The notes under the pieces: model-generated | Seen by the model: only the letters and a program-made list of their open reading frames with translations | The model's database searches: none | Told to the model about the DNA's origin: nothing | Position numbers and translations under genes: made by a program | Origin: Rhodobacter sp. | Lineage (GTDB): Bacteria; Pseudomonadota; Alphaproteobacteria; Rhodobacterales; Rhodobacteraceae | Direction: 5' to 3' | NCBI GenBank assembly: GCA_030066215.1 | Contig: JASJCA010000058.1 | Span: 1 to 59,204, forward strand | Length of the DNA stretch: 59,204 nucleotides | Shown here: piece after piece, positions 6,469 through 14,111 of the stretch | Numbering within the stretch: position 1 is the first letter of the stretch | Layout: each line of letters opens with the position of its first letter

Positions 6469-8097
6469 TCACGGACCCGCCAAATCCGCCGAAGTCGACA
6501 GCATCCCCCGGTCGAGCCGCAACTCCACCACCGCCGGCACCCCCGCCGCCACCGCCGCCGAAAACGCCTCCGGAAACGCGGCCCCATCCTCGACCACCAC
6601 GCCGAACCCGCCATAGGCCCGCGCCAAGGCCGCGAAATCGGGGTTCGCCAACTCGGTGCCCGACACCCGCCCCGGATAGGTCTTCTCCTGATGCATCCGG
6701 ATCGTCCCGTAGCGCCCGTTGTTGCACACGATCACCACCGGCGCCGCGCCCGCCTGCACCGCCGTCGACATCTCGTTCAGCGTCATCTGAAAACACCCGT
6801 CGCCGGCCAGGCACACCACGGTCCGGTCCGGGTGCTGCAACGACGCCGCCACCGCCGCCGGAAAGCCATAGCCCATCGAGCCCGAGGTCGGCGCCACCTG
6901 GGTCCCGAACCGCTTGAACCGGAAATACCGGTGCAGCCAGGCGGCGTAGTTGCCCGCCCCGTTGGTCAGCACCGCGTTGTCCGGCAGATGGTCCGACAGC
7001 CAGGCCACCACCTGTTCCAGCTTCACTGCGCCCGGCGTCTGGCGCGGCCGCTGCCAGGCCTCGTAATCGGCGCGCGCCTCGGCCGCCCAGGCGCCCCAGT
7101 CGCCCGCCTTCGGCGCCTGCGCCAGCCGCGCCACCACGTCGGGCGCCCGGGCCGTCACCGCCAGGTCGCAGCGATAGACCGCCCCCGGCACGCCCGGATC
7201 GGGATGCACATGCGCGATCGCCTTGCCCGGCGCGGCCACGTCGATCCAGTCGTAGCCGCCGGTCGCGGTGTCCGACAGCCGCGCCCCCAGCACCAGCAGG
7301 CAATCCGCCGCCCTGACCCGCGCCGCTAGCCGTGGGTTCGCTCCGACGCCCAGGTCGCCCACGTAAGCCGGCGAGCGGTTGTCCAGGTAGTCCTGCCGCC
7401 GGAACGACACCGCGACGGGCAGCCCCTGCGCCTCGGCGAAGCGTTGCAGATCGCGCGCCGCCGCGGCCGACCAGCCCGGCCCGCCGGCGATCACCAGGGG
7501 CCGCTCCGCCCGGCCCAGCATCTCCAACAGGGCCGCCACCTGCGCCTCGGACACCGCCGCCTCGGGCGCGGCCGTCGGCGCCAGCAGCGGCACCGCGGCG
7601 GCACCCGACAACACATCCTCCGGCAGCGCCAGCACCACCGGCCCCGGCCGCCCCGACATCGCCACGTGGAACGCCCGGTTGACGTATTCCGGCAGCCGTT
7701 CGGTCGCGTCGACCTCGGCCACCCATTTCGCCAGGGGCCCGAAGAACGCCCGGTAATCGACCTCTTGAAACGCCTCGCGGTCGCGGTGCCCCCGCGCGAT
7801 CTGCCCCACGAACAGCACCATCGGCGTCGAGTCCTGCCGCGCCACGTGGACACCGGACGACGCATTCGTCGCGCCCGGCCCCCGTGTCACCAAGGCCACG
7901 CCCGGCCGCCCGGTCAGCTTGCCCGTCGCCTCGGCCATCATCGCCGCGCCGCCCTCGTGCCGGCAGACCACGTTCTCGATCCCGCTGTCGTGGAGCCCGT
8001 CGAGCACTGCCAGAAAGCTTTCGCCCGGCACCGAGAACACCCGGCCCACACCCTGCGCCTTCAGTTGATCGACCAGGATCCGCCCGCCATGCCGCAT
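6469..8097 (-). CDS. Acetolactate-synthase-like thiamine diphosphate enzyme
   Basis: A 542-residue enzyme with the three-domain ThDP fold of acetolactate synthase, glyoxylate carboligase and benzoylformate decarboxylase. The N-terminal pyrimidine-binding domain carries the activating Glu in CRHEGGAAMMAEA (about E48) and GPGATN; the C-terminal domain has the ThDP/Mg2+ motif GDGCFQMTLNEMSTA followed by NNGRYG (from about residue 433). Substrate cannot be read from the sequence. No regulatory subunit (ilvH) is adjacent, so it is unlikely to be the biosynthetic IlvB. The start ATG at 8097 has GGAGG upstream. It is divergent from the FMN reductase gene, with a 103-bp intergenic region. Confidence 0.85.
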   Translation of the reverse strand: MRHGGRILVDQLKAQGVGRVFSVPGESFLAVLDGLHDSGIENVVCRHEGGAAMMAEATGKLTGRPGVALVTRGPGATNASSGVHVARQDSTPMVLFVGQIARGHRDREAFQEVDYRAFFGPLAKWVAEVDATERLPEYVNRAFHVAMSGRPGPVVLALPEDVLSGAAAVPLLAPTAAPEAAVSEAQVAALLEMLGRAERPLVIAGGPGWSAAAARDLQRFAEAQGLPVAVSFRRQDYLDNRSPAYVGDLGVGANPRLAARVRAADCLLVLGARLSDTATGGYDWIDVAAPGKAIAHVHPDPGVPGAVYRCDLAVTARAPDVVARLAQAPKAGDWGAWAAEARADYEAWQRPRQTPGAVKLEQVVAWLSDHLPDNAVLTNGAGNYAAWLHRYFRFKRFGTQVAPTSGSMGYGFPAAVAASLQHPDRTVVCLAGDGCFQMTLNEMSTAVQAGAAPVVIVCNNGRYGTIRMHQEKTYPGRVSGTELANPDFAALARAYGGFGVVVEDGAAFPEAFSAAVAAGVPAVVELRLDRGMLSTSADLAGP

Positions 8098-8200
8098 CGC
8101 CGCCCCTCCGCTCGCGCCTTACTGCACAGTTCCACCGCCGAAGTGCGTCTTGCAAGGGCCTCGACGCCGCCTATTTGCGCGAAGAACCCAAGAGGCCCCG

Positions 8201-8755
8201 ATGACCCAACACAACATCCTTGGCATCTGCGGATCGCTCCGCTCTGTCTCCGTCAATCGCAAGCTGCTCGCCGAGGCGATCCGCCTCTACGGTCCCGCCG
8301 AGACGCAGATCGCCGACATCCGCCTGCCGCTCTACGACGGCGACCTCGAGACCACCGAAGGCATCCCCCAAGCCGTCAATACCCTCGCCCATCAGATCGC
8401 CACCGCCGAAGCGGTGATCATCGCCAGCCCCGAATACAACAAGTTGATCCCTGGCGTGCTGAAAAACGCCCTCGACTGGGTCAGCCGGGTCAAGGGCAAC
8501 CCGTGGCGCGGCAAACCCGTCGCGCTGATGTCCGCCGCCGCCGGCCGCACCGGCGGCGAGACCGGGCAATACACCATCCGCCACGCGCTCACCCCGTTTC
8601 GCCCACGGTTCTCAAACGGGCCCTATCTGATGGTCGCCGACGGCGCCAACCAGTTCGACGACGCGGGCCGCCTGGTCAATGAACGCTCGCGCGCGACACT
8701 GACCGAACTCATGCAGACCCTCCGCGCCGAGGCAGAGCAGTCTCGCAAATCCTGA
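8201..8755 (+). CDS. NADPH-dependent FMN reductase family protein
   Basis: A 184-residue flavodoxin-fold reductase. The FMN phosphate-binding loop GICGSLRSVSVNRKLL is at about residues 8-23, and the family signature SPEYNKLIPGVLKNALDWVSR at about 84-104. Such proteins reduce FMN or quinones and azo compounds using NAD(P)H in the cytoplasm. The ATG at 8201 is preferred over upstream in-frame starts because homology begins there and AGAGG lies just upstream. Its start is divergent from the ThDP enzyme. Confidence 0.88.
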   Translation: MTQHNILGICGSLRSVSVNRKLLAEAIRLYGPAETQIADIRLPLYDGDLETTEGIPQAVNTLAHQIATAEAVIIASPEYNKLIPGVLKNALDWVSRVKGNPWRGKPVALMSAAAGRTGGETGQYTIRHALTPFRPRFSNGPYLMVADGANQFDDAGRLVNERSRATLTELMQTLRAEAEQSRKS

Positions 8756-8772
8756 CCTGCCCCCGGAGACCC

Positions 8773-9177
8773 ATGATGCAACTCGCCGTCCTCTACATCT
8801 CGACCGCCGTCATCTTCCTCGCCATCGATGCGGTGATGTTGCGCAGCGTGCTGGCTCCGCTCTTCGAGCAGCACATCAAGCACATCATGCTCGACGACAT
8901 CCGCCTCGGCGCGGCGGCTCTGTTCTACCTGTTCTACGTCGCCGGGCTGCTCTACCTGGTCTCGGTCCCGGCGCTGGCCGCCGATGCGCCGGTGAAAGCC
9001 CTGATCGGAGGCGCCATCCTCGGCGCCATCGCCTACGGCACTTACGAGTTCACCAGCTACGCGATCCTCAAGGACTGGTCGCTGCAGATGGTGATCGCCG
9101 ACACAGCTTGGGGCACCGTGCTCACAGGATTCTCTGCCTGGGCCGGCGTGATGATCACCCGCGCGCTCACCGCCTGA
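8773..9177 (+). CDS. DUF2177 family membrane protein
   Basis: A 134-residue inner-membrane protein with four predicted transmembrane helices. The pattern of an N-terminal AIDAVMLRS segment, a central GAILGAIAYGTYEFTSYAIL and a C-terminal DTAWGTVLTG matches the DUF2177 family as I know it. Function of the family is unknown. It follows the FMN reductase by 17 bp on the same strand, so the two may form a transcription unit. The stop abuts the convergent TauE/SafE gene (9178). Confidence 0.85.
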   Translation: MMQLAVLYISTAVIFLAIDAVMLRSVLAPLFEQHIKHIMLDDIRLGAAALFYLFYVAGLLYLVSVPALAADAPVKALIGGAILGAIAYGTYEFTSYAILKDWSLQMVIADTAWGTVLTGFSAWAGVMITRALTA

Positions 9178-9915
9178 TCACAGCACCTGTTTCAGCACCA
9201 GCACCGTCGCAGCCGCCCCCGCGAGCCCCAAGGCCCAAGGCCGGATCCGCGCCTTCGCCACCCGCCGTGCCAGGGGTTGCGCTAGCCACAAGGCCAACAA
9301 GACCGCCGGCAGCAACGTCCCCGCCAAGGCCAGGTGCCGTACCCCGATCAGCCCCGCCAAAGCCAAGGCCGCGATCGACACCAGCATCCCCCAGGCGAAG
9401 AACGTGTTTTGCATCGCCGCCGACCGCCGCGCCTCTTCGTGTTGATAGAGCAACGCCATCGGTGGCGCCCCCACCGCAGTCAGCGTCCCCATGATCCCAG
9501 CCACCACTCCCGCCGAGAACAGCGACACCGTTCCAATCGCCACACGGACCCCAAGCAAGGACAAAAAGATCCCCAGATACACCATCCCCGCCACCAGCAC
9601 TGCGAAGACGCCAGTCTCCGCCACTGACGCCGCGATCCACGCCGCAACTCCGGCGCCCACGGCCCGCCCGGTGAACCCCGCCGGTAGCTCGCGCTTGGCC
9701 ACCGCCGAGACCTCCACCGAGGCCGACCCGAACCCGACCACCGCACCCAGAAGCAAAAGCGCCGCCGGCAGGAACTCCGGCGCCACCAGCGCCATCATCG
9801 GCGCGGCCACCATGCCAAAGCCCTGGCCCGCCAACCGCTGCAGCATCGCGCCCGCAAAGACCGCGACACAGCAAAACACCCAGACGCCCCAACCCAGCGC
9901 CGCGACCTCAGCCAC
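9178..9915 (-). CDS. TauE/SafE family sulfite exporter-like permease
   Basis: A 245-residue permease with about seven to eight hydrophobic helices and the two glycine-rich repeats typical of TauE/SafE proteins (LAGQGFGMVAAPMMALV near the N-terminus and GIMGTLTAVGAPPMALLYQH in the second half). Members export sulfite, sulfoacetate or related anions, or take part in cytochrome maturation; the substrate here is unassigned. Translation starts at a GTG at 9915, overlapping the stop of the upstream VOC gene by 8 bp, so the pair is probably co-translated. Confidence 0.88.
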   Translation of the reverse strand: MAEVAALGWGVWVFCCVAVFAGAMLQRLAGQGFGMVAAPMMALVAPEFLPAALLLLGAVVGFGSASVEVSAVAKRELPAGFTGRAVGAGVAAWIAASVAETGVFAVLVAGMVYLGIFLSLLGVRVAIGTVSLFSAGVVAGIMGTLTAVGAPPMALLYQHEEARRSAAMQNTFFAWGMLVSIAALALAGLIGVRHLALAGTLLPAVLLALWLAQPLARRVAKARIRPWALGLAGAAATVLVLKQVL

Positions 9916-10300
9916 GCACCGACACCTCGATCAAATTGCCATCCGGGTCGCGCACATAAATCGACATTAGCGGGCCGGTCGCCCCGGTCCGCGCTACTGG
10001 CCCGATCTCCACATCCACGCCATTCGCCTCGAATCGCGCGACCCACTCGGCCAACGGCGTCTCGGTCAGAAAGCACAGATCGCCCGACCCCGGCGTGGGC
10101 CTGTCCGCCTTTGGCTCGAATTCCGCGCCCGCCAGATGCAGGTTGATCTTCTGCGCCCCGAACTTGAGCGCCACACGCTCCGTCCCATCCGCCGGCCGGA
10201 ACAGCTCCTTTTCCATCCCCAGAACCCCGCAAAAAAACCCCACCGTCGCCTCGATATCGCGCACGGTCAGCACCAGATGGTCGAGCGCCGTCGCTTTCAC
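9908..10300 (-). CDS. VOC family (glyoxalase-fold) protein
   Basis: A 130-residue vicinal-oxygen-chelate protein with two beta-alpha-beta-beta-beta modules. Start KATALDHLVLTVRDIEATVGFFCGVLGME is classic, with the metal-ligand His in LDHLVL, and the C-terminal IYVRDPDGNLIEVSV carries the conserved Glu. I place the start at the GTG at 10300 because GAAGAGGG precedes it and homology begins there; the open frame to 10369 adds no recognisable sequence. It is a probable dioxygenase, lyase or fosfomycin/bleomycin-resistance-like member; the exact reaction is unknown. It is divergent from the hydratase gene at 10343, separated by 42 bp. Confidence 0.85.
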   Translation of the reverse strand: MKATALDHLVLTVRDIEATVGFFCGVLGMEKELFRPADGTERVALKFGAQKINLHLAGAEFEPKADRPTPGSGDLCFLTETPLAEWVARFEANGVDVEIGPVARTGATGPLMSIYVRDPDGNLIEVSVRG

Positions 10301-10342
10301 CGAATTGCCCTCTTCGCAGCTGCCCAGTACGGTCGCGCCACC

Positions 10343-11149
10343 ATGCCCGACGCCCCCGCGACAACGCAAACCCTAACCGACCCGCTCGACCCTGCCCGCG
10401 CTGCCACGCACCACGCCACGCTCGACCGCCTCGATGACCCACCGAAAGCCGGCGATTCTTTGCCGCCGTTCTGGCACCAGATCTACTTCTGGGATCCGCA
10501 GCCGCCGGGACAACTTGGCCCCGACGGCCACCCCAAGACCGGCATCGGCCTGATCCCCGACCTCGGCCTGCCGCAACGCATGTGGGCCGGCGGACGGCTG
10601 CAGTTCCACGCGCCCCTGATCCTCGGCCAAACTGCCGAAAAGACCTCCTCCGTCGAAACCGTCACAGAAAAACAAGGCCGCACCGGCCGGCTCGGCTTCG
10701 TCACCCTGCGCCACGACATCCGCCAGAGAGGCCAGCTCAAAATCACCGAGCACCAGGACCTCGTCTACCGGGAACCCCCACAAAGCCGCACCGCAATCGC
10801 CCCACCGCAGGCCCGTACTGACGAAACCGACGCCGCCGAGGCCCGCTTCACCCCCACGCAGCTCTTCCGCTACTCGGCGCTGACCTTCAACGGCCACCGC
10901 ATCCACTACGACGCCGACTACGCCCGCGACACCGAGGGCTACGCCGGTCTCGTCGTGCATGGCCCCCTGCTCGCGCAGCTGCTGATCCACTTGGCCCAAG
11001 CCCACCTCGGCCCGCTCAAATCCTTCGACTTCCGCGCCACCTCCGCCCTCACCGTCGACGAGCCCGCCACGCTCTGCTGGCACGACGACCAAACCCTCTG
11101 GGTCCGCGCCCCCGATGGCCGCCAATGCATGACTGCTACGGCCACCTGA
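10343..11149 (+). CDS. MaoC/HTD2-like hydratase (mesaconyl-C4-CoA hydratase type)
   Basis: A 268-residue double hot-dog protein related to HTD2-type 3-hydroxyacyl dehydratases and to mesaconyl-C4-CoA/itaconyl-CoA hydratases. The N-terminal half contains PPFWHQIYFWDP and PQRMWAGGRLQF, and the C-terminal half carries the hydratase signature ALTFNGHRIHYDADYARDTEGY and LVVHGPLLAQLL, with the catalytic Asn/His/Asp arrangement. It would hydrate an enoyl-CoA in the cytoplasm. Genes of the CaiB/BaiF or citrate-lyase families, often beside such hydratases, are not adjacent here. The start at 10343 is the first ATG consistent with homology. Confidence 0.85.
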   Translation: MPDAPATTQTLTDPLDPARAATHHATLDRLDDPPKAGDSLPPFWHQIYFWDPQPPGQLGPDGHPKTGIGLIPDLGLPQRMWAGGRLQFHAPLILGQTAEKTSSVETVTEKQGRTGRLGFVTLRHDIRQRGQLKITEHQDLVYREPPQSRTAIAPPQARTDETDAAEARFTPTQLFRYSALTFNGHRIHYDADYARDTEGYAGLVVHGPLLAQLLIHLAQAHLGPLKSFDFRATSALTVDEPATLCWHDDQTLWVRAPDGRQCMTATAT

Positions 11150-11158
11150 GCCCACAGA

Positions 11159-11195
11159 TTTCTTCTCGTCCCAAATACGCATGGCCTACCGCCAG
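11159..11195 (+). repeat. Short 3'-end motif (TTCTTCTCG..CCAAATACGC), copy 1
   Basis: TTCTTCTCGTCCCAAATACGC lies 10-30 bp beyond the stop of the hydratase gene, followed by a CCGCC-rich stretch. The same motif (TTCTTCTCGGTCCAAATACGC) sits in the same relative position beyond the stop of the pterin dehydratase gene at 39444. Both are in junctions of convergent genes. Confidence 0.5.
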
Positions 11196-11362
11196 CAACA
11201 GGCGCACCGTCACAAAGAGATCGCTCCGCCGGCCACACGCGCCCGGTCGGATCGCGCAGCGCTCCGCGCCCAAATCAACGCGAATCCAGATCTCAACTTG
11301 TTTGCGCTAAATCAAATGAATACAATGGCTTGACCATGCGTCCCCATGAGGACAGCGCGACC

Positions 11363-12400
11363 TCACAGATTGTCCGAAACCCGAAAGCCTTCCGGAATTG
11401 CATCCCGCCCCTCCAGCACCAGATCGGCCATCACCTCGGCCACCTTCGGCGCCATCCCAAACCCGATCTTGAAGCCCCCGTTGGCCACGAAATGCCCATC
11501 CCGTCCCGGCCAGGCCCCCAACACCGGCGCTCTTGACCGCGCCCGGGGCCGCACCCCCGCCCACCGCGCCACTACCGGCGCGTCGGCCAAAACCGGCACC
11601 AACCCCACCGCCTTGTCATGCAAATCCTCGAGCAACGCGTCCGTCCCCGTCGGCGCCGCGTATTCTCGCTCGCTGGTCGAGCCCACCGCGACCGTGCCGT
11701 CAGCATGCGGCACGAAATGCACCCCGTCAGCGAACAGCTGCGGCCGGTCACGCGCGTCAAACCGCAGCAGAAATGCCTGGCCTTTGACCCCGCCGCCCAC
11801 CGGCCGATCGAACACCCGCGCCATCTCTCGCAGCCCATCGACACCAGTTGCCCACACCACCGACCCCTCAGGCTCCGCCTCGCCGATCACCACCTCGCCG
11901 CCCAAGGCCCGCACCGCACCCGCCAGGCTGTCGCAGGCTTTGCGCGGATGCAGCCGTGCCGACAGCGTGTCCCGAATATAGAACCCCGATGCGCTTACCG
12001 GGCGCCAGTCCCCGTTCGGAGGCGCGACGACTTCCCAGACCGCGCGACCACGCCAGAGCAATGACGCTTGCTTGCCCCGCGCCCGCGCCAGCGGCAGGCC
12101 GGGCGCGTCCACAGGCTGCACCCTGCCTGTCCGGGCATAGCCGGACGACAATCCCGACGCCGAATCCACCGAAGTCCAGAACGCGTTCGCCATCAGCAGG
12201 CTTTCGAATTGGAACTGCTTCTTGGCGTTCCAATTCTCCGGCACATGCGGTGCCAGCGCACCGACGATCCCGCCCGAGGATCCCGCGCCGATCCCGCGGA
12301 TGTCGGCTACGCGTACCCGCGCACCGCGGCGGGCACAGGCAAAGGCGATCGACAGCCCGAACACCCCCGCCCCCATCACCGTCACGTCCACCGTTGCCAA
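11363..12400 (-). CDS. FAD-dependent oxidoreductase resembling the MnmC oxidase domain
   Basis: A 345-residue D-amino-acid-oxidase-fold flavoprotein (DAO). The FAD-binding VTVMGAGVFGLSIAFACARRGA is at the N-terminus, followed by RGIGAGSSGGIVGALAPHVP, and the C-terminal FAD contact ANGGFKIGFGMAPKVAE is intact. Its head-to-head placement with MnmD suggests it supplies the MnmC(o) activity that removes the carboxymethyl group of cmnm5(s2)U34 in tRNA, an activity fused to MnmD in enterobacteria; this is inference. The start is uncertain: TTG at 12400 with AAGGGC eight bases upstream, or GTG at 12391. The two divergent genes are separated by only 47 bp. Confidence 0.75.
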   Translation of the reverse strand: MATVDVTVMGAGVFGLSIAFACARRGARVRVADIRGIGAGSSGGIVGALAPHVPENWNAKKQFQFESLLMANAFWTSVDSASGLSSGYARTGRVQPVDAPGLPLARARGKQASLLWRGRAVWEVVAPPNGDWRPVSASGFYIRDTLSARLHPRKACDSLAGAVRALGGEVVIGEAEPEGSVVWATGVDGLREMARVFDRPVGGGVKGQAFLLRFDARDRPQLFADGVHFVPHADGTVAVGSTSEREYAAPTGTDALLEDLHDKAVGLVPVLADAPVVARWAGVRPRARSRAPVLGAWPGRDGHFVANGGFKIGFGMAPKVAEVMADLVLEGRDAIPEGFRVSDNL

Positions 12401-12447
12401 TGCAGCCGCCCTTGCCCAAAGTCCGCTCCGCAGCTTTAGGCCAGGCG

Positions 12448-13122
12448 ATGACCGAGAACCAGCAGGCAGAGATCGAGTGGCGGGACGGCGCCGTGCCGGT
12501 CTCAACCCGCTTCGCCGACCCCTACTATTCGCGGCAGGACGGCCTCGCCGAGACCCGCCACGTCTTTGTCGCCGGTAACGGCCTTCCGGATCGGTTCCGG
12601 CCCGGCTTCCACATCGCCGAGCTAGGCTTCGGCACCGGCCTTAACATGCTCGCCGCGCTCAAGGCCTGGATCGCCAGCGCCACCCCCGGCCGCCTGCGCT
12701 TCACCAGCTTCGAGGCCTTCCCGATGGCCGCCAGAGACATGGCGCAAGCCCTCGCCGCGTTCCCTGAGCTCACCGACCAGGCCCGGCCCCTCCTTGCCGC
12801 CTGGTCCGAAGGCCGAACCCGCATCGAAACCGACCATCTCGACGCCCGGATTGTCCTCGGCGACGCCCGTGAAAGCCTCTCGGAGTGGCACGGCCGAGCT
12901 GACGCGTGGTTCCTCGACGGCTTCGCCCCGGCGCGAAACCCAGAGCTCTGGCAACCCGATCTGCTGCAAGAGGTCGCCCTCCACACCGCGCCGCGGAGTA
13001 CCTGCGCCACCTACACCGCCGCCGGCCTTGTACGCCGCGCGCTGGCCGACGCAGGCTTCACCGTCGAGCGCCGCCCCGGCTTCGGCCGCAAGCGCCACAT
13101 GACCGTGGGCCGCCTGCCGTGA
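12448..13122 (+). CDS. mnmD: tRNA (5-methylaminomethyl-2-thiouridine34)-methyltransferase, stand-alone MnmD
   Basis: A 224-residue SAM-dependent methyltransferase of the MnmC N-terminal (DUF752) family that makes mnm5(s2)U at the wobble position of tRNA. Family marks are RFADPYYSRQDGLAETRHVF near residues 21-40, the SAM motif ELGFGTGLN at 58-66 and DGFAPARNPELWQPDLL at about 157-173. It has no C-terminal oxidase domain; a matching flavoprotein is encoded divergently next door. The ATG at 12448, preceded by CCAGGCG, gives the usual family length; an in-frame ATG at 12400 is possible. Its stop overlaps the start of the transporter gene (GTGA). Confidence 0.88.
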   Translation: MTENQQAEIEWRDGAVPVSTRFADPYYSRQDGLAETRHVFVAGNGLPDRFRPGFHIAELGFGTGLNMLAALKAWIASATPGRLRFTSFEAFPMAARDMAQALAAFPELTDQARPLLAAWSEGRTRIETDHLDARIVLGDARESLSEWHGRADAWFLDGFAPARNPELWQPDLLQEVALHTAPRSTCATYTAAGLVRRALADAGFTVERRPGFGRKRHMTVGRLP

Positions 13123-13988
13123 GCCAACAGAACCCGCGCCTCGGCATCGCCTTGATGGTGCTCACGACGCTGATCTTCGCGGTCCAGGACGGCATCTCGC
13201 GCCACCTCGCTGGCGAATACAACGTGCTGATGGTGGTGATGATCCGGTACTGGTTTTTCGCCGCTTTCGTCATCGCCATCGCCGCCCGCAAGGCTGGCGG
13301 CCTCAAACAGGCAGCGGCGACCACCCAGCCGATCCTGCAAGCGTTCCGAGGCCTGCTGCTGGCGGCGGAGATCTGCGTCATGGTCGCCGCCTTCACGCTG
13401 CTGGGCCTGGTCGAAAGCCACGCCGTCTTTGCCTGCTACCCGCTGCTGATCGCGGCTCTGTCCGGCCCGATCCTCGGCGAACGGGTCGGCTGGCGCCGAT
13501 GGACCGCCATCGCCATCGGGTTTGTCGGCGTGCTGATCATCCTGCAGCCCGGGCTGGCCGTGTTTTCACCCCTGGCGCTGGTTCCGCTGGCCTCCGCCAC
13601 GATGTTCGCCCTCTACGGGTTGCTGACCCGCTACGCCGCCCGCCGCGACAGCGCCGCCACCAGTTTCTTTTGGACCGGCACTGTAGGCGCGGTCGCGATG
13701 ACCGCCGTGGGCCTTTGGTCCTGGCAGCCGATGACGCCGCCCGATTGGGCCTGGATGGCCGCGCTCTGCATCACCGGTGCCGCCGGGCATTACACGCTGA
13801 TCCGGTGCTACGAGGTGGCCGAGGCCAGCGCCGTGCAGCCTTTCGCCTACCTGCAGCTGGTCTTCGCCTCACTGATCGGGCTGACGGTCTTTGCCGAGAC
13901 GCTTGCCCCCAACGTCGCCCTCGGCGCGTTGATCATCTGCGCCGCCGGGCTCTTCACGCTTTGGCGCGAGCGGCGGGCCGCCCGGTAG
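13119..13988 (+). CDS. EamA/DMT family transporter
   Basis: A 289-residue integral membrane protein with ten predicted helices arranged as two EamA repeats (residues about 5-135 and 150-285). Typical features are IFAVQDGISRHLAGEY in helix 1-2, GPILGERVGWRRWTAIAIGF at the end of the first repeat and VAEASAVQPFAYLQLVFASL in the second. Such permeases export or import small metabolites; no substrate can be assigned. The GTG start at 13119 overlaps the mnmD stop. The gene ends at a convergent junction holding copy B of the structured repeat. Confidence 0.88.
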   Translation: MSQQNPRLGIALMVLTTLIFAVQDGISRHLAGEYNVLMVVMIRYWFFAAFVIAIAARKAGGLKQAAATTQPILQAFRGLLLAAEICVMVAAFTLLGLVESHAVFACYPLLIAALSGPILGERVGWRRWTAIAIGFVGVLIILQPGLAVFSPLALVPLASATMFALYGLLTRYAARRDSAATSFFWTGTVGAVAMTAVGLWSWQPMTPPDWAWMAALCITGAAGHYTLIRCYEVAEASAVQPFAYLQLVFASLIGLTVFAETLAPNVALGALIICAAGLFTLWRERRAAR

Positions 13989-14018
13989 CCGCCGCAATCC
14001 GCGCCTCGCCCGTTCGAC

Positions 14019-14099
14019 GCGTCGCCTCCCCACACACGGACTCCGCAGAGGCCGCAGGCCGGCGCGGAGAGAGACCAGCGGCGCGCAAAGCGCGCCACC
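14019..14099. repeat. Two-hairpin intergenic element, copy B
   Basis: Lies between the convergent EamA and lytic transglycosylase genes. Hairpin 1 has outer arms CTCCGC/GCGGAG and an inner GCC-GCA-GGC triloop; hairpin 2 is GGCGCGC-AAA-GCGCGCC. The linker GAGAGACCAGC matches copy A. Compared with copies A and C the stems have different sequences but remain paired and keep three-base loops. Confidence 0.7.
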
Positions 14100-14111
14100 G
14101 CAGGAGAGCCG

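Noticed and set aside
6118..7329. Plus-strand 403-codon frame crossing the repeat and the ThDP gene
   Set aside because: Arg/His/Pro-rich composition, antisense to a conserved enzyme, and no ribosome-binding site.
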